Notes: generated by a model not told the origin, from the letters alone. Numbered from the stretch's first letter, positions 21,644 to 30,609 are shown. The stretch: 32,405 nt of DNA from Verrucomicrobiota bacterium (GCA_003219125.1 QHPP01000107.1:1-32405), one strand, 5' to 3'. Translations and numbers: made by a program.

Positions 21644-23869
21644 ATGCACAGTAAATTCGCGCGCGTCATTATCGATCGCGCCATTCGTCGAGAGTTAGAC
21701 TACGCGATTCCCGAATCGTTGAGTGCGCGGGTCGGCATTGGGGCGCGAGTGCGGATTCCATTTCGTGATCGCCGAGCGCTGGCCACGGTGGTGGCTTTGC
21801 TTGAGGAAACAAACGCCAAAGGCATTCGCGAGATTGAGGCGGTCATTGGCGAAGGCCCGACCTTAAGCGAACCGCTGCTCGAGCTCGCCCGCTGGATCGC
21901 GAGCTACTACTGCTGCCCAATCGAAGCGGTCATGCGCAGTTTATTGCCGCAAGTGATTCGACGGGCCGAAGTTGGTTGGAAAAAACAGCAGTTCGTCGAG
22001 ATCGGATCGAATGTGACAGGCGAGACGATGGAGGCGTTGCGGCGTCGCGCCCCGCGCCAGGCGGAATTGCTCGAGGAACTGAGCAAGGCGGAGGTGCCAA
22101 TTCCAGTAGCGGAAGTTTTGCGCCGATTATCGCTCAATGTTTCAACCCTGCGCGCCCTGGCGAAACGTGACCTGGTGAAAATTACCGAGCGTGCCGTCGC
22201 CCGCGACCCGCACGCTGGCGAACAATTCATTCCCGGTCCGGAATTGTTACTCAACGAAGAACAAACCGCGGCCTTCGCCACGATCGTGCGAGCTATTTCA
22301 TCGCGGGAGGAAGCAAAACCAATTTTGCTGCATGGCGTCACCGGCAGCGGGAAAACGGAAATTTATTTGCAAGCAATTCGCGAAACCCTGACCCGGAATC
22401 GCACGGCCATTGTCCTAGTGCCGGAAATTTCGCTCACCCCGCAAACGGTCGAACGCTTCAAAAGCCGCTTCGCCGAGTCGCAGGACGACGTGGCGGTTTT
22501 ACACAGTCATTTATCCGAGGGGGAGCGACATGATGAGTGGCACAAAGTTCATTCTGGTCGCGCTCGTATTGTGATCGGCGCCCGCAGTGCCGTCTTTGCC
22601 CCCTTGAAAAATCTCGGGCTCATCGTGGTCGATGAGGAACACGAAACTTCCTACAAGCAGGAGGAAGCGCCGCGTTATCATGCCCGCGACGTCGCAGTGG
22701 TGCGGGCGAAGATCGAAAAGGCCGTGGTCCTGCTCGGGAGCGCGACGCCCTCACTTGAGAGCTATCACAACACGCTCACGAAAAAGTATGAGCTAGCGAC
22801 CCTGACCCAGCGCGTGGACAACTGCCAGATGCCGCTGATTCGCGTGATCGATCTGCGGCAGGAACAGCGAAGCGAGCGTACTCCCATCCTGTCGGAAAAA
22901 TTACGGAGCGCGATTTCAGCCCGGATCGCAAAACGCGAACAGACAATTTTGTTTCTTAATCGGCGTGGATTTTCCACCTCCTTGCTTTGCAGTAAATGTG
23001 GGAAGGCGCGCGACTGTCCGAATTGCAGCGTCGCACTCACCTTTCATCGCTCGATGTCGCGGCTGAATTGTCATCTTTGCGGGCATACCGCCGCAGTGCC
23101 AAAGAAATGCCCGGAGTGCGGGCAGGACGCGTTGATTTACGTCGGTTTCGGGACGGAAAAAGTGGAATCAACCGTCGCGCAAATTTTTCCGAACGCGGTA
23201 GTAAAGCGGATGGACGCCGATTCGATGTCGCGCAAGGAAGCCTATCGCGAAACCCTGCGGGCATTTCGGGCGGGCAAGATTGATATCCTGGTTGGCACGC
23301 AAATGATCGCGAAGGGATTACATTTTCCAAACGTCACCCTGGTTGGAATTATCAATGCCGACCTGGCGCTGCATCTTCCGGATTTTCGCGCGGGCGAACG
23401 AACGTTTCAGTTATTGACCCAGGTGGCCGGCCGCGCCGGGCGCGGTGAAACACCGGGGGAGGTTTTCGTTCAAAGTTACACCCCCTTTTCGCCCTCGATC
23501 CAGTTTGCCCGCCATCACGATTTCGCCGGTTACGTCGAACAGGAATTGGAATTTCGCGAGCGCTGTGATTTTCCGCCATTCAAGCATGCGGTGCTTATCA
23601 CCGTTCACTCCGCGCATCAGGAGCGCGGGAAATTTTCCGCGGAAACGCTGCGCCGTAAGTTGCGTGAGGCCTTACCGCAAGAATTCATGGTGGCCGAAGC
23701 CGCGCCGGCGCCGCTGGAAAAACTGTCAGGACAATATCGTTTTCACATTCTATTGCGTGGCAACGCGATCATGCGCTTGAGCCGTTTGATCCGCGAAACC
23801 CTCGATAAATTGCCAATGCCCGAAGACGTCGCCGTCGCAGTGGATGTTGATCCATATCAGTTGTTGTAG
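21644..23869 (+). CDS. priA: Primosomal protein N' (replication restart helicase PriA)
   Basis: 741 residues, normal length. PriA recognises stalled forks and reloads the replisome. The N-terminal 3'-DNA-end-binding part (to about 100) includes ASYYCCPIEAVMRSLLPQ. The helicase core has Walker A GVTGSGKTEIYL (about residue 230), VPEISLTPQT, the DEEH box in VVDEEHETSYKQEEAPRYH and LLGSATPSLES. The zinc module lies inside the second helicase lobe: CSKCGKARDCPNC, then CHLCGH and CPECG, eight Cys in total. VGTQMIAKGLHFPNVTLVG and QVAGRAGRGETPGEV complete it. The start at 21644 is very near the divergent transglycosylase start, so promoters must overlap the neighbouring gene. Confidence 0.97.
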   Translation: MHSKFARVIIDRAIRRELDYAIPESLSARVGIGARVRIPFRDRRALATVVALLEETNAKGIREIEAVIGEGPTLSEPLLELARWIASYYCCPIEAVMRSLLPQVIRRAEVGWKKQQFVEIGSNVTGETMEALRRRAPRQAELLEELSKAEVPIPVAEVLRRLSLNVSTLRALAKRDLVKITERAVARDPHAGEQFIPGPELLLNEEQTAAFATIVRAISSREEAKPILLHGVTGSGKTEIYLQAIRETLTRNRTAIVLVPEISLTPQTVERFKSRFAESQDDVAVLHSHLSEGERHDEWHKVHSGRARIVIGARSAVFAPLKNLGLIVVDEEHETSYKQEEAPRYHARDVAVVRAKIEKAVVLLGSATPSLESYHNTLTKKYELATLTQRVDNCQMPLIRVIDLRQEQRSERTPILSEKLRSAISARIAKREQTILFLNRRGFSTSLLCSKCGKARDCPNCSVALTFHRSMSRLNCHLCGHTAAVPKKCPECGQDALIYVGFGTEKVESTVAQIFPNAVVKRMDADSMSRKEAYRETLRAFRAGKIDILVGTQMIAKGLHFPNVTLVGIINADLALHLPDFRAGERTFQLLTQVAGRAGRGETPGEVFVQSYTPFSPSIQFARHHDFAGYVEQELEFRERCDFPPFKHAVLITVHSAHQERGKFSAETLRRKLREALPQEFMVAEAAPAPLEKLSGQYRFHILLRGNAIMRLSRLIRETLDKLPMPEDVAVAVDVDPYQLL

Positions 23870-23906
23870 TTCGACTTTGGTGGCAACAACATCCATTCTC
23901 TGCCAA

Positions 23907-25010
23907 GTGAATAAATTTCTTTGCGTCGCCGCGCTTGTTATTGTGCTTACCGGCTGCAAAAAGGAGGCCGCCTCAAACAAAGTGCGCGTCGGCTACATTG
24001 GGTTGACGTGCGAGGCTCCGATTTTCACCGCCGTGGAAAAAGGGTTTTTCAAAGAGGAAGGACTCGAAGTTAGCCTGGTTAAATGCGAATGGGCCAACTA
24101 CAAGGATGTGCTGGCGCTGGGCGGTTTCGACATCACTCATCATTTGGTGATGTATTTTCTCAAGCCGATCGAGCAGGGGCTTGACGTGAAGTTTACCGGC
24201 GGAATCCACCGCGGATGTCTGCGGGTGCAGGCGGGCGCGAACGGCAGCATCAGCAAAATTCAGGATCTGCGCGGAAAACGCATCGGTGTCCCAGGAATGG
24301 GAACGCCGCCATTTATTTTTGCCAATCGCGTTCTAGGCGCTAATGGCATTGATCCCGGGAAGGAAATTACCTGGCGTGTTTTTCCGGCGGGCGAACTGGG
24401 GCTGGCTCTGGACAAGGGCGAAGTGGATGCAGTGGCGGATTCTGAGCCGATCGGAAGTCTTTTGCTTGCACAGGGCAAAGTGAAAAATGTCGCGGATCAG
24501 GCGAAGGATGCGCCTTACAAGGATGAATATTGCTGCGCCGTCATCGTCAGCGGCAAATTTCTCGCTGCGAATCCAAAAGGTGCCGCCGGAGCGACGCGCG
24601 CGTTATTGAAAGCGGCCAAATGGGTCGAAGCAAATCCTGCAGCAGCCGCACGCCTATCAGTGGAGAAGAAATATCTCGCCTCCAATCCCGAGCTAAACAC
24701 GGTTGCCATTTCGCATTTGCGCTATGTGCCGAGCGTTTCCGGCGCAGATGAAGCAGTCAAATCGGCCGCCACCGAAATGAAAACAGCCGGCATGCTCAGC
24801 CCTTCGACCAACGTAACCGACCTGGCGAAGCGCGCGTTTGCGCATCTGGATGGAGTCTCAGATGAGTGGCTCAATCAGTTACAGGTGGAACGAGTGGCCG
24901 GCGGTCAGGTACCACCCGATCAGGACATTCGCTTGTTCGCGGAATTGATTTTGTCCGACACCGAAGAGTCATGCTGCAAGGCCAGAAAATCTCTCGCCAA
25001 AGCCAAGTAA
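23907..25010 (+). CDS. ABC transporter substrate-binding lipoprotein, NitT/TauT type
   Basis: 367 residues from GTG 23907; the ORF is open further upstream, but a lipoprotein signal peptide starts here (NKFLCVAALVIVLTGC, lipidated Cys17). The mature part is a periplasmic-binding fold: VRVGYIGLTCEAPIFTAVEK, FFKEEGLEVSLV, LRGKRIGVPGMGTPPFIF and GEVDAVADSEP match nitrate/sulfonate/taurine-type binding proteins. It has an unusual number of Cys (GLTCEAP, VKCEW, HRGCLR, EYCCAV, ESCCKA), which could bind a metal or form disulfides. Substrate unknown. The permease gene overlaps its last 40 nt. Confidence 0.85.
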   Translation: MNKFLCVAALVIVLTGCKKEAASNKVRVGYIGLTCEAPIFTAVEKGFFKEEGLEVSLVKCEWANYKDVLALGGFDITHHLVMYFLKPIEQGLDVKFTGGIHRGCLRVQAGANGSISKIQDLRGKRIGVPGMGTPPFIFANRVLGANGIDPGKEITWRVFPAGELGLALDKGEVDAVADSEPIGSLLLAQGKVKNVADQAKDAPYKDEYCCAVIVSGKFLAANPKGAAGATRALLKAAKWVEANPAAAARLSVEKKYLASNPELNTVAISHLRYVPSVSGADEAVKSAATEMKTAGMLSPSTNVTDLAKRAFAHLDGVSDEWLNQLQVERVAGGQVPPDQDIRLFAELILSDTEESCCKARKSLAKAK

Positions 25011-26029
25011 CCGTTGGCAGTGTGCCATCGGACCATGTCCGCGCTGACAGCGCCGAAAGGTACGCGCTTAGCACGCCGGAAAGGAAACACCCCACCGCCG
25101 CGCTCTTGACCGTTCCGGTGACGGCGGCTCTCGCGCTTGGCATTCATTTTTTGGTGGCAAAGAAGGAACCGCCCAATGAAAGCCGCACCTACACAATTGT
25201 TCTCGGCTCTTTTTTCGCAGGCGCAATCGTTGCCGCCGTCATGCAACGCTGGTGGCCGGCGCTGCAAACCCGAATGCGTCGCTTTCGTCCCCTCTTTACC
25301 GTTGGTGTCCTGCTTCTGTGCGTCTGGGAAATAATCACGTCGGGTTTTCGCATGTTGCCCCTCCCCTATTTTCCCAGCCCGGCCGGCGTGGTGCAAAGCA
25401 TGATCAATGATCGCGGCTTATTATTCGACAGTACCTGGCACTCACTCGTCCTGCTCTTGAGCGGATATCTTCTCGGGGTCGCGGCGGGATTGGTTACCGG
25501 TGTTTGCATCGGCTGGTCAGCGCCCGCTCGCTATTGGGGAATGCCTTTGCTCAAAGTGGTCGGCCCAATTCCAGCGACAGCTTGGATTCCGCTTGCCATG
25601 GTGGTATCGCCTTCCGCCCTGATCTCGGCGGCTGCGCTCATCGCGCTGGCAGTCTGGTTTCCTGTGACAATGTTGACCGCCTCCGGCATTTCCAACACGC
25701 GCGCTTCGTATCTCGACGTCGCGCGTACCCTGGGAGCCAACGCGCGTTATCTTGTCTTCCGCATCGCCATTCCGGCGGCGTTACCGAGCATTTTCGTCGG
25801 CTTGTTTATGGGACTTGGTGCATCGTTTCTCACCCTCGTCGTTGCCGAAAGCGTCGGAGTTAAATCTGGTCTCGGCTGGTACGTGAGCTGGGCGCAAGGC
25901 TGGGCCGAGTACGGAAAAGTCTACGCGGCGCTCGTGATCATGGCGGTATTTTTTTCAACGATCATGACTCTGCTTTTCAAACTGCGCGACCGCGTCCTGG
26001 TGTGGCAAAAGGGAATGATTCGGTGGTAG
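24971..26029 (+). CDS. ABC transporter permease with extra N-terminal membrane segments
   Basis: 352 residues from ATG 24971 (the longer frame to 24866 lies deep inside the previous gene). The C-terminal 260 residues are a normal NitT/TauT-type permease: FPSPAGVVQSM, LLLSGYLLGVAAGLVTG and the EAA-like loop DVARTLGANARYLVFRIAIPAALPS (shown in parts: LDVARTLGANA, RIAIPAALPSIF). Before them lie two additional hydrophobic segments (LLTVPVTAALALGIHFLVA and TIVLGSFFAGAIVAAV), which ordinary family members lack. It overlaps the binding-protein gene and its stop overlaps the ATPase start. Confidence 0.87.
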   Translation: MLQGQKISRQSQVTVGSVPSDHVRADSAERYALSTPERKHPTAALLTVPVTAALALGIHFLVAKKEPPNESRTYTIVLGSFFAGAIVAAVMQRWWPALQTRMRRFRPLFTVGVLLLCVWEIITSGFRMLPLPYFPSPAGVVQSMINDRGLLFDSTWHSLVLLLSGYLLGVAAGLVTGVCIGWSAPARYWGMPLLKVVGPIPATAWIPLAMVVSPSALISAAALIALAVWFPVTMLTASGISNTRASYLDVARTLGANARYLVFRIAIPAALPSIFVGLFMGLGASFLTLVVAESVGVKSGLGWYVSWAQGWAEYGKVYAALVIMAVFFSTIMTLLFKLRDRVLVWQKGMIRW

Positions 26030-26808
26030 CCTCCTCCGTTCAATTGCGCGACGTGGGAAAGAGTTTTCCCGCGCCCGATCAGCCACTCACACGGCGACCC
26101 GTCCTGGAAACAATCTCAGTATCGCTGGAGGCCGGTGAGTTAGTTTCGTTGGTTGGCCCGAGTGGTTGCGGAAAATCCACTTTGCTACGTCTCGTTGCTG
26201 GCCTCGATTTTCCCGATTCGGGTGAGTTGCTCGTAGACGAGGAACCAATCTCGGGCCCCAGCGCCGAACGAGGCCTCGTCTTTCAGGATCCCAATCTTTT
26301 TCCGTGGCTGACAGTGCGTCGTAATATTGAGGCGGGGCTCGCTGCCCGCGGCCTGCTCCAGCAAAAACGCAGTGAGGTGAAAGAGTTCATGCGCCTTGTT
26401 GGCTTGGAAGCTTTCGCCGACGCTTATCCGCATCACCTTTCTGGCGGAATGGCGCAGCGCGTAGCTCTGGCTCGCGCCTTGATTAATCATCCCAAAGTTC
26501 TTCTGCTCGATGAGCCACTCGGCGCCCTCGACGCCTTCACCCGCATGCGCATGCAGGATGAAGTTTTGCGCCTTTGGCAAAACCGGCGCACTACCATGCT
26601 GCTCGTTACTCACGACATCGACGAAGCCATTTACATGAGTGATCGCATCATCATCCTCACGCAGCGGCCCGGCACCATCGAACAAATCATTCCTATCGCG
26701 CTTGATCGTCCGCGTGATCGCAGCAGCTCTGATTTTCTTTTGTTGCGGAGTGAAATTCTCGAGCTTCTCCACTTCGCCGGCAATCGCAGTTCTCAAGTGA
26801 CGGCGTGA
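26023..26808 (+). CDS. ABC transporter ATP-binding protein, NitT/TauT type
   Basis: 261 residues from GTG 26023, which overlaps the permease stop (GTGGTAG); a GTG at 26002 is the alternative. Complete ATPase motifs: Walker A GPSGCGKST, Q-loop FQDPNLFPW, signature LSGGMAQRVALARAL, Walker B VLLLDEPLGALD, and the switch His in VTHDIDEA. The C-terminal part (IYMSDRIIILTQRPGTIEQI) is the usual end of SsuB/TauB/NrtD-like ATPases. Together with the two preceding genes it forms a complete importer for a small anion or organic sulfur/nitrogen compound. Confidence 0.93.
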   Translation: MVASSVQLRDVGKSFPAPDQPLTRRPVLETISVSLEAGELVSLVGPSGCGKSTLLRLVAGLDFPDSGELLVDEEPISGPSAERGLVFQDPNLFPWLTVRRNIEAGLAARGLLQQKRSEVKEFMRLVGLEAFADAYPHHLSGGMAQRVALARALINHPKVLLLDEPLGALDAFTRMRMQDEVLRLWQNRRTTMLLVTHDIDEAIYMSDRIIILTQRPGTIEQIIPIALDRPRDRSSSDFLLLRSEILELLHFAGNRSSQVTA

Positions 26809-26817
26809 CGGACTGGC

Positions 26818-27576
26818 ATGTTCGGTTTCGGTAAACGCCGGGTCGAGAAACTCGATTTCCTTGTTGCGGGTGCACAAAAGTCGGGCACGACGGCCCTCAA
26901 CTACTACTTAAAGCGCCATCCCTACATCGCTCTCCCGGTCAAAAAAGAGCTGCATTTTTTCGACAAGGACGAGTTGTTTGCCGGCGGCAACGTCTCTTAT
27001 GAACCACTGCACGAAATGTTCCGACCGGCGCGCCCCGGTAGCGTCGCGGGCGAAAACACTCCGATTTATCTTTATTGGCGGCCGGCTCTGCCTCGAATCC
27101 GGGATTACAATCCGGCGATGAAGTTCGTCGTCATTTTGCGTAACCCCATCGAGCGCGCTTTCTCGCAATGGAACATGCAGCGGACACGCGGAATCGAGCC
27201 ATGTGATTTTCTGGATGCAGTCGCCGCAGAGGCGAGTCGCATCGCCGCATCCGCGCCGAAACAGCTGCGAAAATTTTCCTATGTCGACCGCGGACGCTAT
27301 GCCGAACAATTGGAACGCGCATTTCGGTTATTTCCGCGGGAGCAATTCCTCGTCATCAAATATGAAGAATTTCGAGTTCGCCAGCGTGAAACGGTTGAGG
27401 CGGTTTTTCGCTTTCTGAATCTTTCACCCGCGCGATTTCGCGCGGTCGAGGCTCACGACATTCCCTATGTGCGCAAAATTCGCGATGAGGAGCGAGCGGC
27501 GGTGCGGGAAATTCTGCGGAGCGACATTGGCCGGCTGGAAGCGCTGCTGGGGTGGGATTGCTGCGATTGGCGCTAG
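26818..27576 (+). CDS. PAPS-dependent sulfotransferase
   Basis: 252 residues. The 5'-phosphosulfate loop is FLVAGAQKSGTTALNYYL (residues about 14-31) and the 3'-phosphate-binding motif RNPIERAFSQW follows near 105. VKKELHFFD and GENTPIYLYW are typical of heparan-sulfate/Stf0-like bacterial sulfotransferases. It transfers sulfate from PAPS to a hydroxyl or amine of a glycan, lipid or small molecule; the acceptor is unknown. It starts 9 nt after the ABC ATPase stop, so it is likely the last gene of that operon, which hints that the importer may bring in a sulfur compound (weak inference). Confidence 0.88.
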   Translation: MFGFGKRRVEKLDFLVAGAQKSGTTALNYYLKRHPYIALPVKKELHFFDKDELFAGGNVSYEPLHEMFRPARPGSVAGENTPIYLYWRPALPRIRDYNPAMKFVVILRNPIERAFSQWNMQRTRGIEPCDFLDAVAAEASRIAASAPKQLRKFSYVDRGRYAEQLERAFRLFPREQFLVIKYEEFRVRQRETVEAVFRFLNLSPARFRAVEAHDIPYVRKIRDEERAAVREILRSDIGRLEALLGWDCCDWR

Positions 27577-27629
27577 AGCCCAATTGTTTAAGCCACTCCA
27601 GAACGCACCTGCTCGCCGCCTGCCACGTC

Positions 27630-27692
27630 AATTCTACGAAGGTAACTTTGGGGTGTGGCATCTGCAACACGGAATTGTTACCCTGATTCGGA
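27630..27692. repeat. Intergenic direct repeat, unit 1
   Basis: AATTC (27630), then after 8 nt TAAC (27643), then TTTGGGGTGTGGCATCTGCA, then ACACGGAATTGTTACCCTGA. It matches unit 2 at 27763-27825 at about three quarters of positions with the same internal spacing, period 133 nt. Confidence 0.6.
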
Positions 27693-27762
27693 CAACTTCT
27701 TAGCTGATTGCAACGGCGTGGGCGGTTCCTCCTGATGGCAACGCGCTGGCACCCATCGTTCG

Positions 27763-27825
27763 AATTCCAGTGAGCTAACATTTTGGTGTCGCACCCGCAA
27801 CATGGGATTGTTAACTCAGGTTTCG
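27763..27825. repeat. Intergenic direct repeat, unit 2
   Basis: AATTC (27763), then after 8 nt TAAC (27776), then ATTTTGGTGTCGCACCCGCA, then ACATGGGATTGTTAACTCAG. No protein or RNA gene is seen in the gap 27577-27847 that holds both units. Confidence 0.6.
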
Positions 27826-27847
27826 AGCTGGCTTCTTATATGACTGA

Positions 27848-29683
27848 CTAAGGTGCGCGCAATGTACGCTGCTGGCGGAATAATTCGATGCAGCGATCGA
27901 GTTCACCTACCAGTTCCGAGTTGCCAGTTGCTTGCGCGAGCTGCTTGGCATGCTCTGCGGCCGAGATGGCGTCGGCGAATTGCCCGTTCTCAGCATAGGC
28001 GGCTGCCAGGGTGCGATACACCAGCGGATTGTCTCCGCCCTGTACGTTGGTCGCACGTTTCGCATACGCGACTGCTTTGGCGCCGTCGCGCAAGGTCGCA
28101 TCTGGCGAAGTCGCGAGAATCCATCCCAGATTATTTGCGGCGTTGCCATCATCTGGGTCAAAGGCCAGCGTTTGTTGCCATTGCTCGATGGCCTCACGCG
28201 TTCGCCCGATACCGGCCAGGGCGGCCCCAAGATAATTACGCGCGTTCATATTATCCGGCTGAATTTCGAGGCTCTTCTGCCAGTGCTCGATCGCTTCATC
28301 GATTTTGCGTTGCCGCGACAGAGCAAGCGCTAGCCCATAATGGGCAGCGCCATTTCCATCACGCAGGGCGAGAGCGTGGCGAAATTGAGTGATTGCGTCC
28401 TCTGTCTGGCCGCGCGCCACTTCTATCATGGCTAGTCCGGTAAGTGCCACGTCGTTTTCCGGCGATACACTAAGTGTATAACTCCAAAGTGATTCGGTGT
28501 CGTGCCAGTGAGTAGCCTGGCGATAGCTCAGGAAACTTAATGTTCCGAGTAATGCCAGAGATGCCGGCATCAATACAATCGCCCGTGCGCGCCAAAACGA
28601 AGTGAGATCGCGTATCGCCCACACCACTGCTATGATAATCCCGATCTGCGGCAGGTAAGTGTATCTATCAGCGCGGCCTTGTAACCCTACCTGGACTATC
28701 CCGATAACCGGAAGTAACATTACCAGATACCAAAGCCAGCCGACTAATAAGAAGGGAACTTTGCGGCGCAAAAGAAACACGGCGGCTGTAATTCCAGCTA
28801 TGAGAATGATTGCGCCAATTATTTCCCAAGCGGCGAGTTGCCACTCCGGATGGATATAAAACGGGACTAGATCAACTGGCCAAAACATTTGTCGCAAATA
28901 GTTGACGTAGCTAACCAGTGCATTGTTGATACGCCACGCCGGAGGAAGGCTCTGAGTGGACCCGATCGCCACCTGCTGCGCGATCAACGTGGCCGCGCAC
29001 GATCCAACTGAGAGGATAATCAATGGAACCTTCTCAAGAATGAGTTTCCACAAGCCTTGTTTCTTGAAACGATCAAATGGCCAATAGTCCAACAGCAATA
29101 ATACGATCGGCGTCGTCACCAGCATCGCTTTCGACATCAAACCGAAAGCGAAGCAGGCCGCAACCACCGCCATCCGTTTCAAGGCTGGGCCGCGGACATA
29201 TCTCGCATATGCCAGTAAAGTCAGCATGAAGAAGACGCCGCTCAGCACGTCCTTCCGCTCGGAAATCCAGGCTGCGGATTCAACCCGCAGCGGATGAATG
29301 GCGAAGATTGCCGCGCCGATCGCGCTCGCCCAAATTGCATTGGTCGAGTGCCAGAGAAACGTGAACAAGAGTAGCGCCATTACCGTATGCAAACCGACAT
29401 TGACCAAATGATGCTGGCCGGCATTCAAACCGAAAAGCTGACAATCGATCATGTGCGAAATCGACGTTAGTGGATGCCAGTTTTGCGAATGAACATGGGT
29501 GAAGGCCCAGGCGATGCCGCGCCAGGTCAAGCCGGCCCGGATCTTCGCGTTCTCGAAAACGTAAGAGCCGTCGTCGTAGTTAACGAAATTGAAGTGCGCG
29601 GTTTGGAAGAAGACGACCGCGACGAGACCGGTTAGGCCGAAGTAGATCGCGACTAGTCGAGTCATCCGGTTGCTCATTGGCAT
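27848..29683 (-). CDS. TMTC-like multi-membrane protein with C-terminal TPR repeats
   Basis: 611 residues. The N-terminal two thirds have about ten membrane segments and the motifs FVNYDDGSYV, NWHPLTSISHMIDCQLFG, HHLVNVGLH and IFAIHPLRVESAAWISERKD. These parallel the YDD and HPxHxEAVAW motifs of TMTC/PMT-type glycosyltransferases of the GT-C fold, which use lipid-linked sugars outside the membrane. The C-terminal third (about 400-600) carries TPR units (for example AITQFRHALALRDGNGAAHY, AIEHWQKSLEIQPDNMNARN). It is probably an O-glycosyltransferase acting with the GT2 gene upstream on the same strand, which would make the lipid-linked donor. Start ATG at 29683, with two other ATGs close behind. 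Confidence 0.82.
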   Translation of the reverse strand: MPMSNRMTRLVAIYFGLTGLVAVVFFQTAHFNFVNYDDGSYVFENAKIRAGLTWRGIAWAFTHVHSQNWHPLTSISHMIDCQLFGLNAGQHHLVNVGLHTVMALLLFTFLWHSTNAIWASAIGAAIFAIHPLRVESAAWISERKDVLSGVFFMLTLLAYARYVRGPALKRMAVVAACFAFGLMSKAMLVTTPIVLLLLDYWPFDRFKKQGLWKLILEKVPLIILSVGSCAATLIAQQVAIGSTQSLPPAWRINNALVSYVNYLRQMFWPVDLVPFYIHPEWQLAAWEIIGAIILIAGITAAVFLLRRKVPFLLVGWLWYLVMLLPVIGIVQVGLQGRADRYTYLPQIGIIIAVVWAIRDLTSFWRARAIVLMPASLALLGTLSFLSYRQATHWHDTESLWSYTLSVSPENDVALTGLAMIEVARGQTEDAITQFRHALALRDGNGAAHYGLALALSRQRKIDEAIEHWQKSLEIQPDNMNARNYLGAALAGIGRTREAIEQWQQTLAFDPDDGNAANNLGWILATSPDATLRDGAKAVAYAKRATNVQGGDNPLVYRTLAAAYAENGQFADAISAAEHAKQLAQATGNSELVGELDRCIELFRQQRTLRAP

Positions 29684-29768
29684 ATTTCCAGAAACGATCT
29701 GCGATATCAGATCGACTTCGATTGCTCTGCTTTCACGAAAATCGGTCCCGCTATTTGTGAGACGGCTT

Positions 29769-30527
29769 CTAGGCTACGTGAGTTAGTCTCGGAAAAATAG
29801 AACCCTCACCCCGCCAACGCGCGAAGACGAATTCAATCCCTACCTTAAGGCAGCCCAGCCCATACCTGACGCTTCGTTGAAAGTTAATTGAGGAAGCTTC
29901 GGGCATGTATTTCGCAGGGCAGGTAATTTCGCCAATTGGATGGCCAAACCAAATGATCTGGGCCAGCATTTGATTATCAAAAACGAAGTCATCGGAATTC
30001 TTCTCCAGCGGAAGTTTTTCCAGTAAGTTTCGCCCGAAAGCCCGGTAACCGGTATGATACTCGGATAGCTTGGCGCCGAGCAGAATGTTCTCGGCTAAGG
30101 TAAGTAAACGATTGGAGACATATTTCCACCAAGGCATGCCGCCACGCAGCGCTCCACCGCCCAGAATCCTCGACGCCAGTACACAAGGGTAAAGTCCGCT
30201 CGTGACCATGGACGCCATCGCTGGAATCAGTGTCGGCGTGTATTGATAGTCGGGATGAAGCATGATGACGACGTCAGCTCCGGCGGCGAGGGCGAGACGG
30301 TAGCACGTTTTCTGGTTGCCGCCGTAACCGCGGTTCTCCGGATGAACCTCAACGCGCACCCGATCTAGGGTCCGGGCAATGGCGGCAGTCTCGTCATGGC
30401 TGGCATCATCGACCAGGATGATTTCATCCACGATGTCGTGTCCGATCACTTCATCATAGGTTTGGCGCAGAGTCCGGGCCGCATTGTAGGCCGGCATCAC
30501 CACGACGATTTTGTTTCCTTGCAACAT
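29769..30527 (-). CDS. Family 2 glycosyltransferase, polyprenyl/dolichyl-phosphate-sugar synthase-like
   Basis: 252 residues, GT-A fold. IVVVMPAYNAARTLRQTY begins the nucleotide-binding region, EIILVDDASHDET contains the first Asp pair and MLHPDYQYTP the metal-binding region. HTGYRAFGRNLLEKLP corresponds to the acceptor part of polyprenyl-phosphate sugar synthases. No C-terminal membrane anchor is seen. It probably makes a lipid-linked sugar for the TMTC-like protein 85 nt downstream. The ATG at 30527 is forced, since the fold starts there, and lies only 9 nt behind the 3' end of tRNA-Thr without a ribosome binding site. Confidence 0.9.
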   Translation of the reverse strand: MLQGNKIVVVMPAYNAARTLRQTYDEVIGHDIVDEIILVDDASHDETAAIARTLDRVRVEVHPENRGYGGNQKTCYRLALAAGADVVIMLHPDYQYTPTLIPAMASMVTSGLYPCVLASRILGGGALRGGMPWWKYVSNRLLTLAENILLGAKLSEYHTGYRAFGRNLLEKLPLEKNSDDFVFDNQMLAQIIWFGHPIGEITCPAKYMPEASSINFQRSVRYGLGCLKVGIEFVFARWRGEGSIFPRLTHVA

Positions 30528-30536
30528 TAAGAGAAA

Positions 30537-30609
30537 AGCCGGCAGACGGATTCGAACCGACGACCTGCTGATTACAAATCAGCTGCTCTACCAACTGAGC
30601 TATGCCGGC
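30537..30609 (-). tRNA. tRNA-Thr (anticodon TGT)
   Basis: The minus strand folds as a cloverleaf of 73 nt. The acceptor arms GCCGGCA and TGCCGGC pair; the D arm is AGCTCAGTTGGTAGAGC. The anticodon arm GCTGA-TTTGTAA-TCAGC has anticodon TGT. The T arm contains GGTTCGAATCC. CCA is not encoded. The next codon-bearing gene on the same strand starts 9 nt later. Confidence 0.95.
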
